From Siphonodentalium dalli (Eukaryota; Mollusca; Scaphopoda; Gadilida; Siphonodentaliidae), in the NCBI GenBank assembly GCA_032622095.1, contig CP136063.1, positions 211,809,982 through 211,873,981 of the forward strand: a DNA stretch of 64,000 nt. Reading direction: 5' to 3'. The notes under the pieces were generated by a model. The model was not told the origin of the DNA and did not search any database. It worked only from the letters and a program-made list of their open reading frames with translations. Shown here one piece after another: positions 46,899 to 59,503 of the stretch; positions within the stretch are counted from its first letter, which is position 1; every line of letters begins with the position of its first letter. The position numbers and the translations under genes were made by a program.

Positions 46899-47667
46899 AA
46901 GTTTCTATCTATTGAAATTGAGCTTGGTGCATCGGCATTTATGTAACTAATTTGATCTATTCCTCGAAATATTCTGTATAGATTCATGCCGGGATATAAA
47001 TAAACTTTAATTCAGCCAGGGAGTACAGTAATCAAGAGCTTCAACCACAATGTGAGAATTTTATTTTATATAGAACAATTCACGTTAATAGAAACACTAT
47101 ACAATCCTATACTGGAGATGTTTCCAGACCTCCCGTAACAATTAACAACAACAATATAAATCAACAATTTGTTCTCCTCATCGTGTAATCTGGACCATTA
47201 AATAACAAAGAATATAATTTTGTTATTGAAAAAAATAACAAAATAATTTGTGGTGTCCCTCTAAAATATCCAAATTCTATGAAATAAATGCATAAACAAT
47301 TCAACATCGAGTACAATAGATATATGTACTAAATGAATATCCCATTGGGTTACGAAAGTATGTATTAGACAACTATTCACCTGGAGGCGTGTTCAGGAAA
47401 ATGAGCAGATGACAGTACGAATAAAATATAACACATGACGACTGCAGAAGATCGAATCGCATGCAAACGTTCTGAGAAATGTTCAGATATAGTTCAACAA
47501 GTTCAACTAACGCCCTATCTGAGAATTCCATAACGGGCTATGGGAGTTACGAGCCAGTGAATATTTAGTATCGAAATGGTTAAGCAGCGTGTACTGGAGT
47601 GTAAGAATTCAACGTTAACAATTTGTTCAAAGTTTTCATGATTTTATTCTTAATTTCAGGCCACACA

Positions 47668-48144
47668 ATGCAGCGAGTTGGAAACACCCATGTCTACAAA
47701 ACAAGGAACAGCAGTGTCGTCATCTGGAGCATGAACGGAGATGATAGTCTAGAGACACAGTATCTCCGTAACATAGGAAACAAGATACACGACACATCGA
47801 CAGAATTCGCACTAAATGCCACGTTCACGTGCAAAACACCAGGATACGCCAAGACCGGTAACTCTAAACGAGCGTCTCCAAGAGAGCTGCTGTTCAGAAA
47901 CCGACTTGTGACTACGGGAGTGACAAGACATATCTCCACTCCCAAGAACTGCGTGTCCATGCCCAACCTAACTGCTATAAATGACCCAAAGACAACAAAT
48001 GAACCAGAGGCGGTAGAGAAACGCGATGAACATGAGAAGTACGAACCGAAGGAGAGAAAAGCCTTCACAAAGAAACTCAAGAAGTTCTACAAGAGCTGCA
48101 AACTCCAGACTAAACGAGGGCTGCGTATTCTCATCTTCCTGTGA
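47668..48144 (+). CDS. Array gene copy 6: intact 158-aa frame
   Basis: The predicted protein is identical to copy 5. GTCACGTGAC is at 48178-48187 and AATAAA at 48288-48293. Confidence 0.65.
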   Translation: MQRVGNTHVYKTRNSSVVIWSMNGDDSLETQYLRNIGNKIHDTSTEFALNATFTCKTPGYAKTGNSKRASPRELLFRNRLVTTGVTRHISTPKNCVSMPNLTAINDPKTTNEPEAVEKRDEHEKYEPKERKAFTKKLKKFYKSCKLQTKRGLRILIFL

Positions 48145-48293
48145 GGCACCATTATCCTCCCACAGTGCTGTTTTCTCGTCACGTGACCATTATTGTACAA
48201 TTATTGTATATAAATAGTATGAAATTGTATATACCAATCCAAATTGTACAGCATTATATCGTTGTTGAGTTTGTTTAGTTTTGTTTCAATAAA

Positions 48294-49581
48294 TATTATT
48301 TTTGTTTTCAACCCTTTCTGAATTGTCTATCTATTGGAACATACGCGAACCGGGTTCGTAAAAGGTTGGGTGGCTTATTTTGTACTGACCAAGAATATTG
48401 CATAATTATGCTTATTAATCTATGTCTTAAACAGTTGAACTAGTTGTTTACATATATGATATATGACATCTGTTTATAAAGTGTTCGGATGCGATTCTCT
48501 TTGCCAGATAGACAGAAAACATCCACATACATATTCCATACAATTTTACTTTGTTTTCTTTGAACCAAAACAAGGCCAGAAAGTCGAAAATGGTATCACT
48601 CATAAAACAAATTATTGGACCAAACTCAGATTAAATTTGTACACATAGACCACACACATGTCACCTTTAATTCCGAACTTCCGAGCCAAAAAGTGCAAAA
48701 ATAATTTGACTAAAACATATTCGAACTTGACATGTATTTTTACAGAGAAACACACATACCGACTTCAGTTCCGATAAAATAATCCAAAACGTTATGCCGT
48801 GATCGGTCGGAACCCAAAATGTTAACGGACGAACATAAAATATATATACGACCGTTCTTTTCAAACCAGTGGATGTAATTTGGGCTATAAAACTTTCTGA
48901 CCCTTTCTTGTCGATCTCCTTACAATCTGACATTCTTCATATATAGGAACTCCTATTGCGTGGCCTACTACTTGGCTTGCATCTAAATAGCTCCCCACCA
49001 TACATGCTCCGCGAATTTGCCATGCTTTGTATTTTGGTACCTTTTGTTACACAGCACCATGGTGTTGTATAAACCCGTGTGTGTGTGGGGGGGGGGGGGG
49101 GGGGGTGGGTCCATCTGCAACTGGGGGTTGCATTATTTTATGAGTCGCTATCGCAATAATATATATTTATTTTATTACCCTGTATGTATGCATGTTCCCA
49201 GAGTAGATTCATAACATAGCATATATGCATGCTGGACTTTTTTGTTGTTGTTGTTTTTTTTAATAATTTGTCACAATGCACGCCTTTCGGTTCTGCGCCC
49301 GATGATAGAAATATTCCTTTTTATCATTACCGCTCGATAATCTAGTAGCTAAACGCATCCTTTGTGCGATGCCGCGAAATTAACAGTGTTCACCAATCAC
49401 CAGTGGTACCGTTGTGTGTAATTCGGACATAACACACCTTTAAGCGATGCCGCCATGGTTGTTTTGATTGCAAGTCGGCTTCTCTTCTCAGTCGGGTTGT
49501 TTGTCGTCAAACATTCTGACGATAATTCAGGTGATGGGCGATCAACGGCAATCACTCTGTAAAAACAGACCCCAACCGGGA
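48294..49581. other. Unit spacer 6
   Basis: Carries the longest G tract in the array (19 G, 49087-49105) and a 15-bp deletion at about 49235, where other units read 'taattaaaggacggg'. CCAAT and both 'gcgatgccgc' motifs are retained upstream of copy 7. Confidence 0.65.
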
Positions 49582-49692
49582 TATATATAGGGGTAAATGT
49601 GCTGCTCGACATTCAGAACATCCCTAAGAACACATGCACTTTCATTATTCAGAAAACTTTTAGTCGAGGAACTGTACCGTTAAATATTAGGT
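49582..49692 (+). promoter_or_regulatory. Copy 7 core promoter, exon 1 and GT donor
   Basis: TATATATA is at 49582-49589 and predicted exon 1 is 49615-49690. The donor is AG|GTAAGT at 49691, flanked on both sides by copies with CT donors. It is the only copy that combines a normal upstream region, GT donor and intact frame. Confidence 0.7.
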
Positions 49693-50461
49693 AAGTTTCT
49701 ATCTATTGAAATTGAGCTTGGTGCATCGGCATTTATGTAACTAATTTGATCTATTCCCCGAAATATTCTGTATAGATTCATGCCGGGATATAAATAAACT
49801 TTAATTCAGCCAGGGAGTACAGTAATCAAGAGCTTCAACCACAATGTGAGAATTTTATTTTATATAGAACAATTCACGTTAATAGAAACACTATACAATC
49901 CTATACTGGAGATGTTTCCAGACCTCCCGTAACAATTAACAACAACAATATAAATCAACAATTTGTTCTCCTCATCGTGTAATCTGGACCATTAAATAAC
50001 AAAGAATATAATTTTGTTATTGAAAAAAATAACAAAATAATTTGTGGTGTCCCTCTAAAATATCCAAATTCTATGAAATAAATGCATAAACAATTCAACA
50101 TCGAGTATAATAGATATATGTACTAAATGAATATCCCATTGGGTTACGAAAGTATGTATTAGACAACTATTCACCTGGAGGCGTGTTCAGGAAAATGAGC
50201 AGATGACAGTACGAATAAAATATAACACATGACGACTGCAGAAGATCGAATCGCATGCAAACGTTCTGAGAAATGTTCAGATATAGTTCAACAAGTTCAA
50301 CTAACGCCCTATCTGAGAATTCCATAACGGGCTATGGGAGTTACGAGCCAGTGAATATTTAGTATCGAAATGGTTAAGCAGCGTGTACTGGAGTGTAAGA
50401 ATTCAACGTTAACAATTTGTTCAAAGTTTTCATGATTTTATTCTTAATTTCAGGCCACACA

Positions 50462-50938
50462 ATGCAGCGAGTTGGAAACACCCATGTCTACAAAACAAGG
50501 AACAGCAGTGTCGTCATCTGGAGCATGAACGGAGATGATAGTCTAGAGACACAGTATCTCCGTAACATAGGAAACAAGATACACGACACATCGACAGAAT
50601 TCGCACTAAATGCCACGTTCACGTGCAAAACACCAGGATACGCCAAGACCGGTAACTCTAAACGAGCGTCTCCAAGAGAGCTGCTGTTCAGAAACCGACT
50701 TGTGACTACGGGAGTGACAAGACATATCTCCACTCCCAAGAACTGCGTGTCCATGCCCAACCTAACTGCTATAAATGACCCAAAGACAACAAATGAACCA
50801 GAGGCGGTAGAGAAACGCGATGAACATGAGAAGTACGAACCGAAGGAGAGAAAAGCCTTCACAAAGAAACTCAAGAAGTTCTACAAGAGCTGCAAACTCC
50901 AGACTAAACGAGGGCTGCGTATTCTCATCTTCCTGTGA
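50462..50938 (+). CDS. Array gene copy 7: intact 158-aa frame, best candidate for expression
   Basis: The protein is the same as copies 5 and 6 (N14, M22, A61, E73, K139, I156). The predicted intron is 49691-50453 (763 bp) with GT-AG ends. GTCACGTGAC is at 50972-50981 and AATAAA at 51082-51087. Architecture is complete apart from a 15-bp deletion far upstream. Confidence 0.75.
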   Translation: MQRVGNTHVYKTRNSSVVIWSMNGDDSLETQYLRNIGNKIHDTSTEFALNATFTCKTPGYAKTGNSKRASPRELLFRNRLVTTGVTRHISTPKNCVSMPNLTAINDPKTTNEPEAVEKRDEHEKYEPKERKAFTKKLKKFYKSCKLQTKRGLRILIFL

Positions 50939-51087
50939 GGCACCATTATCCTCCCACAGTGCTGTTTTCTCGTCACGTGACCATTATTGTACAATTATTG
51001 TATATAAATAGTATGAAATTGTATATACCAATCCAAATTGTACAGCATTATATCGTTGTTGAGTTTGTTTAGTTTTGTTTCAATAAA

Positions 51088-52386
51088 TATTATTTTTGTT
51101 TTCAACCCTTTCTGAATTGTCTATCTATTGGAACATACGCGAACCGGGTTCGTAAAAGGTTGGGTGGCTTATTTTGTACTGACCAAGAATATTGCATAAT
51201 TATGCTTATTAATCTATGTCTTAAACAGTTGAACTAGTTGTTTACATATATGATATATGACATCTGTTTATAAAGTGTTCGGATGCGATTCTCTTTGCCA
51301 GATAGACAGAAAACATCCACATACATATTCCATACAATTTTACTTTGTTTTCTTTGAACCAAAACAAGGCCAGAAAGTCGAAAATGGTATCACTCATAAA
51401 ACAAATTATTGGACCAAACTCAGATTAAATTTGTACACATAGACCACACACATGTCACCTTTAATTCCGAACTTCCGAGCCAAAAAGTGCAAAAATAATT
51501 TGACTAAAACATATTCGAACTTGACATGTATTTTTACTGAGAAACGCACATACCGACTTCAGTTCCGATAAAATAATCCAAAACGTTATGCCGTGATCGG
51601 TCGGAACCCAAAATGTTAACGGACGAACATAAAATATATATACGACCGTTCTTTTCAAACCAGTGGATGTAATTTGGGCTATAAAACTTTCTGACCCTTT
51701 CTTGTCGATCTCCTTACAATCTGACATTCTTCATATATAGGAACTCCTATTGCGTGGCCTACTACTTGGCTTGCATCTAAATAGCTCCCCACCATACATG
51801 CTCCGCGAATTTGCCATGCTTTGTATTTTGGTACCTTTTGTTACACAGCACCATGGTGTTGTATAAACCCGTGTGTGTGTGTGGGGGGGGGGGGGTGGGT
51901 CCATCTGCAACTGGGGGTTGCATTATTTTATGAGTCGCTATCGCAATAATATATATTTATTTTATTACCCTGTATGTATGCATGTTCCCAGAGTAGATTC
52001 ATAACATAGCATATATGCATGCTGGTAATTAAAGGACGGGACTTTTTTGTTGTTGTTGTTTTTTTTAATAATTTGTCACAATGCACGCCTTTCGGTTCTG
52101 CGCCCGATGATAGAAATATTCCTTTTTATCATTACCGCTCGATAATCTAGTAGCTAAACGCATCCTTTGTGCGATGCCGCGAAATTAACAGTGTTCACCA
52201 ATCACCAGTGGTACCGTTGTGTGTAATTCGGACATAACACACCTTTAAGCGATGCCGCCATGGTTGTTTTGATTGCAAGTCGGCTTCTCTTCTCAGTCGG
52301 GTTGTTTGTCGTCAAACATTCTGACGATAATTCAGGTGATGGGCTATCAACGGCAATCACTCTGTAAAAACAGACCCCAACCGGGA
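51088..52386. other. Unit spacer 7
   Basis: A 13-G tract lies at 51883-51895. From here rightwards units read 'tttttactgagaaac' instead of 'tttttacagagaaac', a variant also seen at the left window edge (about 401). Confidence 0.6.
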
Positions 52387-52497
52387 TATATATAGGGGTA
52401 AATGTGCTGCTCGACATTCAGAACATCCCTAAGAACACATGCACTTTCATTATTCAGAAAACTTTTAGTCGAGGAACTGTACCGTTAAATATTAGCT
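52387..52497 (+). promoter_or_regulatory. Copy 8 core promoter and exon 1; donor mutated to CT
   Basis: TATATATA is at 52387-52394 and predicted exon 1 is 52420-52495. The donor is AG|CTAAGT at 52496. Confidence 0.65.
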
Positions 52498-53266
52498 AAG
52501 TTTCTATCTATTGAAATTGAGCTTGGTGCATCGGCATTTATGTAACTAATTTGATCTATTCCCCGAAATATTCTGTATAGATTCATGCCGGGATATAAAT
52601 AAACTTTAATTCAGCCAGGGAGTACAGTAATCAAGAGCTTCAACCACAATGTGAGAATTTTATTTTATATAGAACAATTCACGTTAATAGAAACACTATA
52701 CAATCCTATACTGGAGATGTTTCCAGACCTCCCGTAACAATTAACAACAACAATATAAATCAACAATTTGTTCTCCTCATCGTGTAATCTGGACCATTAA
52801 ATAACAAAGAATATAATTTTGTTATTGAAAAAAATAACAAAATAATTTGTGGTGTCCCTCTAAAATATCCAAATTCTATGAAATAAATGCATAAACAATT
52901 CAACATCGAGTATAATAGATATATGTACTAAATGAATATCCCATTGGGTTACGAAAGTATGTATTAGACAACTATTCACCTGGAGGCGTGTTCAGGAAAA
53001 TGAGCAGATGACAGTACGAATAAAATATAACACATGACGACTGCAGAAGATCGAATCGCATGCAAACGTTCTGAGAAATGTTCAGATATAGTTCAACAAG
53101 TTCAACTAACGCCCTATCTGAGAATTCCATAACGGGCTATGGGAGTTACGAGCCAGTGAATATTTAGTATCGAAATGGTTAAGCAGCGTGTACTGGAGTG
53201 TAAGAATTCAACGTTAACAATTTGTTCAAAGTTTTCATGATTTTATTCTTAATTTCAGGCCACACA

Positions 53267-53742
53267 ATGCAGCGAGTTGGAAACACCCATGTCTACAAAA
53301 CAAGGAACAGCAGTGTCGTCATCTGGAGCATGAACGGAGATGATAGTCTAGAGACACAGTATCTCCGTAACATAGGAAACAAGATACACGACACATCGAC
53401 AGAATTCGCACTAAATGCCACGTTCACGTGCAAAACACCAGGATACGCCAAGACCGGTAACTCTAAACGAGCGTCTCCAAGAGAGCTGCTGTTCAGAAAC
53501 GACTTGTGACTACGGGAGTGACAAGACATATCTCCACTCCCAAGAACTGCGTGTCCATGCCCAACCTAACTGCTATAAATGACCCAAAGACAACAAATGA
53601 ACCAGAGGCGGTAGAGAAACGCGATGCACATGAGAAGTACGAACCGAAGGAGAGAAAAGCCTTCACAAAGAAACTCAAGAAGTTCTACAAGAGCTGCAAA
53701 CTCCAGACTAAACGAGGGCTGCGTATTCTCATCTTCCTGTGA
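53267..53742 (+). pseudogene. Array gene copy 8, frameshifted (-1 C)
   Basis: One C is missing at about 53500 ('agaaacgactt' for 'agaaaccgactt'), so the frame ends after 80 residues. It also has E121 changed to A. GTCACGTGAC is at 53776-53785 and AATAAA at 53886-53891. Identical lesions occur in copy 9. Confidence 0.9.
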
Positions 53743-53891
53743 GGCACCATTATCCTCCCACAGTGCTGTTTTCTCGTCACGTGACCATTATTGTACAATT
53801 ATTGTATATAAATAGTATGAAATTGTATATACCAATCCAAATTGTACAGCATTATATCGTTGTTGAGTTTGTTTAGTTTTGTTTCAATAAA

Positions 53892-55197
53892 TATTATTTT
53901 TGTTTTCAACCCTTTCTGAATTGTCTATCTATTGGAACATACGCGAACCGGGTTCGTAAAAGGTTGGGTGGCTTATTTTGTACTGACCAAGAATATTGCA
54001 TAATTATGCTTATTAATCTATGTCTTAAACAGTTGAACTAGTTGTTTACATATATGATATATGACATCTGTTTATAAAGTGTTCGGATGCGATTCTCATT
54101 GCCAGATAGACAGAAAACATCCACATACATATTCCATACAATTTTACTTTGTTTTCTTTGAACCAAAACAAGGCCAGAAAGTCGAAAATGGTATCACTCA
54201 TAAAACAAATTATTGGACCAAACTCAGATTAAATTTGTACACATAGACCACACACATGTCACCTTTAATTCCGAACTTCCGAGCCAAAAAGTGCAAAAAT
54301 AATTTGACTAAAACATATTCGAACTTGACATGTATTTTTACTGAGAAACACACATACCGACTTCAGTTCCGATAAAATAATCCAAAACGTTATGCCGTGA
54401 TCGGTCGGAACCCAAAATGTTAACGGACGAACATAAAATATATATACGACCGTTCTTTTCAAACCAGTGGATGTAATTTGGGCTATAAAACTTTCTGACC
54501 CTTTCTTGTCGATCTCCTTACAATCTGACATTCTTCATATATAGGAACTCCTATTGCGTGGCCTACTACTTGGCTTGCATCTAAATAGCTCCCCACCATA
54601 CATGCTCCGCGAATTTGCCACGCTTTGTATTTTGGTACCTTTTGTTACACAGCACCATGGTGTTGTATAAACCCGTGTGTGTGTGGGGTGGGGGGGGGGG
54701 GGGGGGTGGGTCCATCTGCAACTGGGGGTTGCATTATTTTATGAGTCGCTATCGCAATAATATATATTTATTTTATTACCCTGTATGTATGCATGTTCCC
54801 AGAGTAGATTCATAACATAGCATATATGCATGCTGGTAATTAAAGGACGGGACTTTTTTGTTGTTGTTTTTTTTTTAAATAATTTGTCACAATGCACGCC
54901 TTTCGGTTCTGCGCCCGATGATAGAAATATTCCTTTTTATCATTACCGCTCGATAATCTAGTAGCTAAACGCATCCTTTGTGCGATGCCGCGAAATTAAC
55001 AGTGTTCACCAATCACCAGTGGTACCGTTGTGTGTAATTCGGACATAACACACCTTTAAGCGATGCCGCCATGATTGTTTTGATTGCAAGTCGGCTTCTC
55101 TTCTCAGTCGGGTTGTTTGTCGTCAAACATTCTGACGATAATTCAGGTGATGGGCGATCAACGGCAATCACTCTGTAAAAACAGACCCCAACCGGGA
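53892..55197. other. Unit spacer 8
   Basis: Interrupted G tract (GGGG-T then 17 G, 54685-54706). The sequence 'tctcattgccag' near 54095 is shared only with spacer 9, marking the 8/9 duplication. Confidence 0.65.
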
Positions 55198-55308
55198 TAT
55201 ATATAGGGGTAAATGTGCTGCTCGACATTCAGAACATCCCTAAGAACACATGCACTTTCATTATTCAGAAAACTTTTAGTCGAGGAACTGTACTGTTAAA
55301 TATTAGCT
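55198..55308 (+). promoter_or_regulatory. Copy 9 core promoter and exon 1; donor mutated to CT
   Basis: TATATATA is at 55198-55205 and predicted exon 1 is 55231-55306, with a substitution ('tactgtt'). The donor is AG|CTAAGT at 55307. Confidence 0.65.
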
Positions 55309-56077
55309 AAGTTTCTATCTATTGAAATTGAGCTTGGTGCATCGGCATTTATGTAACTAATTTGATCTATTCCCCGAAATATTCTGTATAGATTCATGCC
55401 GGGATATAAATAAACTTTAATTCAGCCAGGGAGTACAGTAATCAAGAGCTTCAACCACAATGTGAGAATTTTATTTTATATAGAACAATTCACGTTAATA
55501 GAAACACTATACAATCCTATACTGGAGATGTTTCCAGACCTCCCGTAACAATTAACAACAACAATATAAATCAACAATTTGTTCTCCTCATCGTGTAATC
55601 TGGACCATTAAATAACAAAGAATATAATTTTGTTATTGAAAAAAATAACAAAATAATTTGTGGTGTCCCTCTAAAATATCCAAATTCTATGAAATAAATG
55701 CATAAACAATTCAACATCGAGTATAATAGATATATGTACTAAATGAATATCCCATTGGGTTACGAAAGTATGTATTAGACAACTATTCACCTGGAGGCGT
55801 GTTCAGGAAAATGAGCAGATGACAGTACGAATAAAATATAACACATGACGACTGCAGAAGATCGAATCGCATGCAAACGTTCTGAGAAATGTTCAGATAT
55901 AGTTCAACAAGTTCAACTAACGCCCTATCTGAGAATTCCATAACGGGCTATGGGAGTTACGAGCCAGTGAATATTTAGTATCGAAATGGTTAAGCAGCGT
56001 GTACTGGAGTGTAAGAATTCAACGTTAACAATTTGTTCAAAGTTTTCATGATTTAATTCTTAATTTCAGGCCACACA

Positions 56078-56553
56078 ATGCAGCGAGTTGGAAACACCCA
56101 TGTCTACAAAACAAGGAACAGCAGTGTCGTCATCTGGAGCATGAACGGAGATGATAGTCTAGAGACACAGTATCTCCGTAACATAGGAAACAAGATACAC
56201 GACACATCGACAGAATTCGCACTAAATGCCACGTTCACGTGCAAAACACCAGGATACGCCAAGACCGGTAACTCTAAACGAGCGTCTCCAAGAGAGCTGC
56301 TGTTCAGAAACGACTTGTGACTACGGGAGTGACAAGACATATCTCCACTCCCAAGAACTGCGTGTCCATGCCCAACCTAACTGCTATAAATGACCCAAAG
56401 ACAACAAATGAACCAGAGGCGGTAGAGAAACGCGATGCACATGAGAAGTACGAACCGAAGGAGAGAAAAGCCTTCACAAAGAAACTCAAGAAGTTCTACA
56501 AGAGCTGCAAACTCCAGACTAAACGAGGGCTGCGTATTCTCATCTTCCTGTGA
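56078..56553 (+). pseudogene. Array gene copy 9, frameshifted (-1 C)
   Basis: Same C deletion (about 56311) and E121A change as copy 8. In addition 'gatttaattc' just before the acceptor replaces 'gattttattc'. GTCACGTGAC is at 56587-56596 and AATAAA at 56697-56702. Confidence 0.9.
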
Positions 56554-56702
56554 GGCACCATTATCCTCCCACAGTGCTGTTTTCTCGTCACGTGACCATT
56601 ATTGTACAATTATTGTATATAAATAGTATGAAATTGTATATACCAATCCAAATTGTACAGCATTATATCGTTGTTGAGTTTGTTTAGTTTTGTTTCAATA
56701 AA

Positions 56703-57998
56703 TATTATTTTTGTTTTCAACCCTTTCTGAATTGTCTATCTATTGGAACATACGCGAACCGGGTTCGTAAAAGGTTGGGTGGCTTATTTTGTACTGACCA
56801 AGAATATTGCATAATTATGCTTATTAATCTATGTCTTAAACAGTTGAACTAGTTGTTTACATATATGATATATGACATCTGTTTATAAAGTGTTCGGATG
56901 CGATTCTCATTGCCAGATAGACAGAAAACATCCACATACATATTCCATACAATTTTACTTTGTTTTCTTTGAACCAAAACAAGGCCAGAAAGTCGAAAAT
57001 GGTATCACTCATAAAACAAATTATTGGACCAAACTCAGATTAAATTTGTACACATAGACCACACACATGTCACCTTTAATTCCGAACTTCCGAGCCAAAA
57101 AGTGCAAAAATAATTTGACTAAAACATATTCGAACTTGACATGTATTTTTACTGAGAAACATACATACCGACTTCAGTTCCGATAAAATAATCCAAAACG
57201 TTATGCCGTGATCGGTCGGAACCCAAAATGTTAACGGACGAACATAAAATATATATACGACCGTTCTTTTCAAACCAGTGGATGTAATTTGGGCTATAAA
57301 ACTTTCTGACCCTTTCTTGTCGATCTCCTTACAATCTGACATTCTTCATATATAGGAACTCCTATTGCGTGGCCTACTACTTGGCTTGCATCTAAATAGC
57401 TCCCCACCATACATGCTCCGCGAATTTGCCACGCTTTGTATTTTGGTACCTTTTGTTACACAGCACCATGGTGTTGTATAAACCCGTGTGTGTGTGGGGG
57501 GGGGGGGTGGGTCCATCTGCAACTGGGGGTTGCATTATTTTATGAGTCGCTATCGCAATAATATATATTTATTTTATTACCCTGTATGTATGCATGTTCC
57601 CAGAGTAGATTCATAACATAGCATATATGCATGCTGGTAATTAAAGGACGGGACTTTTTTGTTGTTGTTGTTTTTTTTAATAATTTGTCACAATGCACGC
57701 CTTTCGGTTCTGCGCCCGATGATAGAAATATTCCTTTTTATCATTACCGCTCGATAATCTAGTAGCTAAACGCATCCTTTGTGCGATGCCGCGAAATTAA
57801 CAGTGTTCACCAATCACCAGTGGTACCGTTGTGTGTAATTCGGACATAACACACCTTTAAGCGATGCCGCCATGGTTGTTTTGATTGCAAGTCGGCTTCT
57901 CTTCTCAGTCGGGTTGTTTGTCGTCAAACATTCTGACGATAATTCAGGTGATGGGCGATCAACGGCAATCACTCTGTAAAAACAGACCCCAACCGGGA
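56703..57998. other. Unit spacer 9
   Basis: A 12-G tract lies at 57496-57507. Shares 'tctcattgccag' with spacer 8. Confidence 0.6.
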
Positions 57999-58109
57999 TA
58001 TATATAGGGGTAAATGTGCTGCTCGACATTCAGAACATCCCTAAGAACACATGCACTTTCATTATTCAGAAAACTTTTAGTCGAGGAACTGTACCGTTAA
58101 ATATTAGCT
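57999..58109 (+). promoter_or_regulatory. Copy 10 core promoter and exon 1; donor mutated to CT
   Basis: TATATATA is at 57999-58006 and predicted exon 1 is 58032-58107. The donor is AG|CTAAGT at 58108. Confidence 0.65.
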
Positions 58110-58877
58110 AAGTTTCTATCTATTGAAATTGAGCTTGGTGCATCGGCATTTATGTAACTAATTTGATCTATTCCCCGAAATATTCTGTATAGATTCATGC
58201 CGGGATATAAATAAACTTTAATTCAGCCAGGGAGTACAGTAATCAAGAGCTTCAACCACAATGTGAGAATTTTATTTTATATAGAACAATTCACGTTAAT
58301 AGAAACACTATACAATCCTATACTGGAGATGTTTCCAGACCTCCCGTAACAATTAACAACAACAATATAAATCAACATTTGTTCTCCTCATCGTGTAATC
58401 TGGACCATTAAATAACAAAGAATATAATTTTGTTATTGAAAAAAATAACAAAATAATTTGTGGTGTCCCTCTAAAATATCCAAATTCTATGAAATAAATG
58501 CATAAACAATTCAACATCGAGTATAATAGATATATGTACTAAATGAATATCCCATTGGGTTACGAAAGTATGTATTAGACAACTATTCACCTGGAGGCGT
58601 GTTCAGGAAAATGAGCAGATGACAGTACGAATAAAATATAACACATGACGACTGCAGAAGATCGAATCGCATGCAAACGTTCTGAGAAATGTTCAGATAT
58701 AGTTCAACAAGTTCAACTAACGCCCTATCTGAGAATTCCATAACGGGCTATGGGAGTTACGAGCCAGTGAATATTTAGTATCGAAATGGTTAAGCAGCGT
58801 GTACTGGAGTGTAAGAATTCAACGTTAACAATTTGTTCAAAGTTTTCATGATTTTATTCTTAATTTCAGGCCACACA

Positions 58878-59354
58878 ATGCAGCGAGTTGGAAACACCCA
58901 TGTCTACAAAACAAGGAACAGCAGTGTCGTCATCTGGAGCATGAACGGAGATGATAGTCTAGAGACACAGTATCTCCGTAACATAGGAAACAAGATACAC
59001 GACACATCGACAGAATTCGCACTAAATGCCACGTTCACGTGCAAAACACCAGGATACGCCAAGACCGGTAACTCTAAACGAGCGTCTCCAAGAGAGCTGC
59101 TGTTCAGAAACCGACTTGTGACTACGGGAGTGACAAGACATATCTCCACTCCCAAGAACTGCGTGTCCATGCCCAACCTAACTGCTATAAATGACCCAAA
59201 GACAACAAATGAACCAGAGGCGGTAGAGAAACGCGATGAACATGAGAAGTACGAACCGAAGGAGAGAAAAGCCTTCACAAAGAAACTCAAGAAGTTCTAC
59301 AAGAGCTGCAAACTCCAGACTAAACGAGGGCTGCGTATTCTCATCTTCCTGTGA
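58878..59354 (+). CDS. Array gene copy 10: intact 158-aa frame
   Basis: The protein is the same as copies 5-7. GTCACGTGAC is at 59388-59397 and AATAAA at 59498-59503. The exon-1 donor is CT. Confidence 0.65.
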   Translation: MQRVGNTHVYKTRNSSVVIWSMNGDDSLETQYLRNIGNKIHDTSTEFALNATFTCKTPGYAKTGNSKRASPRELLFRNRLVTTGVTRHISTPKNCVSMPNLTAINDPKTTNEPEAVEKRDEHEKYEPKERKAFTKKLKKFYKSCKLQTKRGLRILIFL

Positions 59355-59503
59355 GGCACCATTATCCTCCCACAGTGCTGTTTTCTCGTCACGTGACCAT
59401 TATTGTACAATTATTGTATATAAATAGTATGAAATTGTATATACCAATCCAAATTGTACAGCATTATATCGTTGTTGAGTTTGTTTAGTTTTGTTTCAAT
59501 AAA

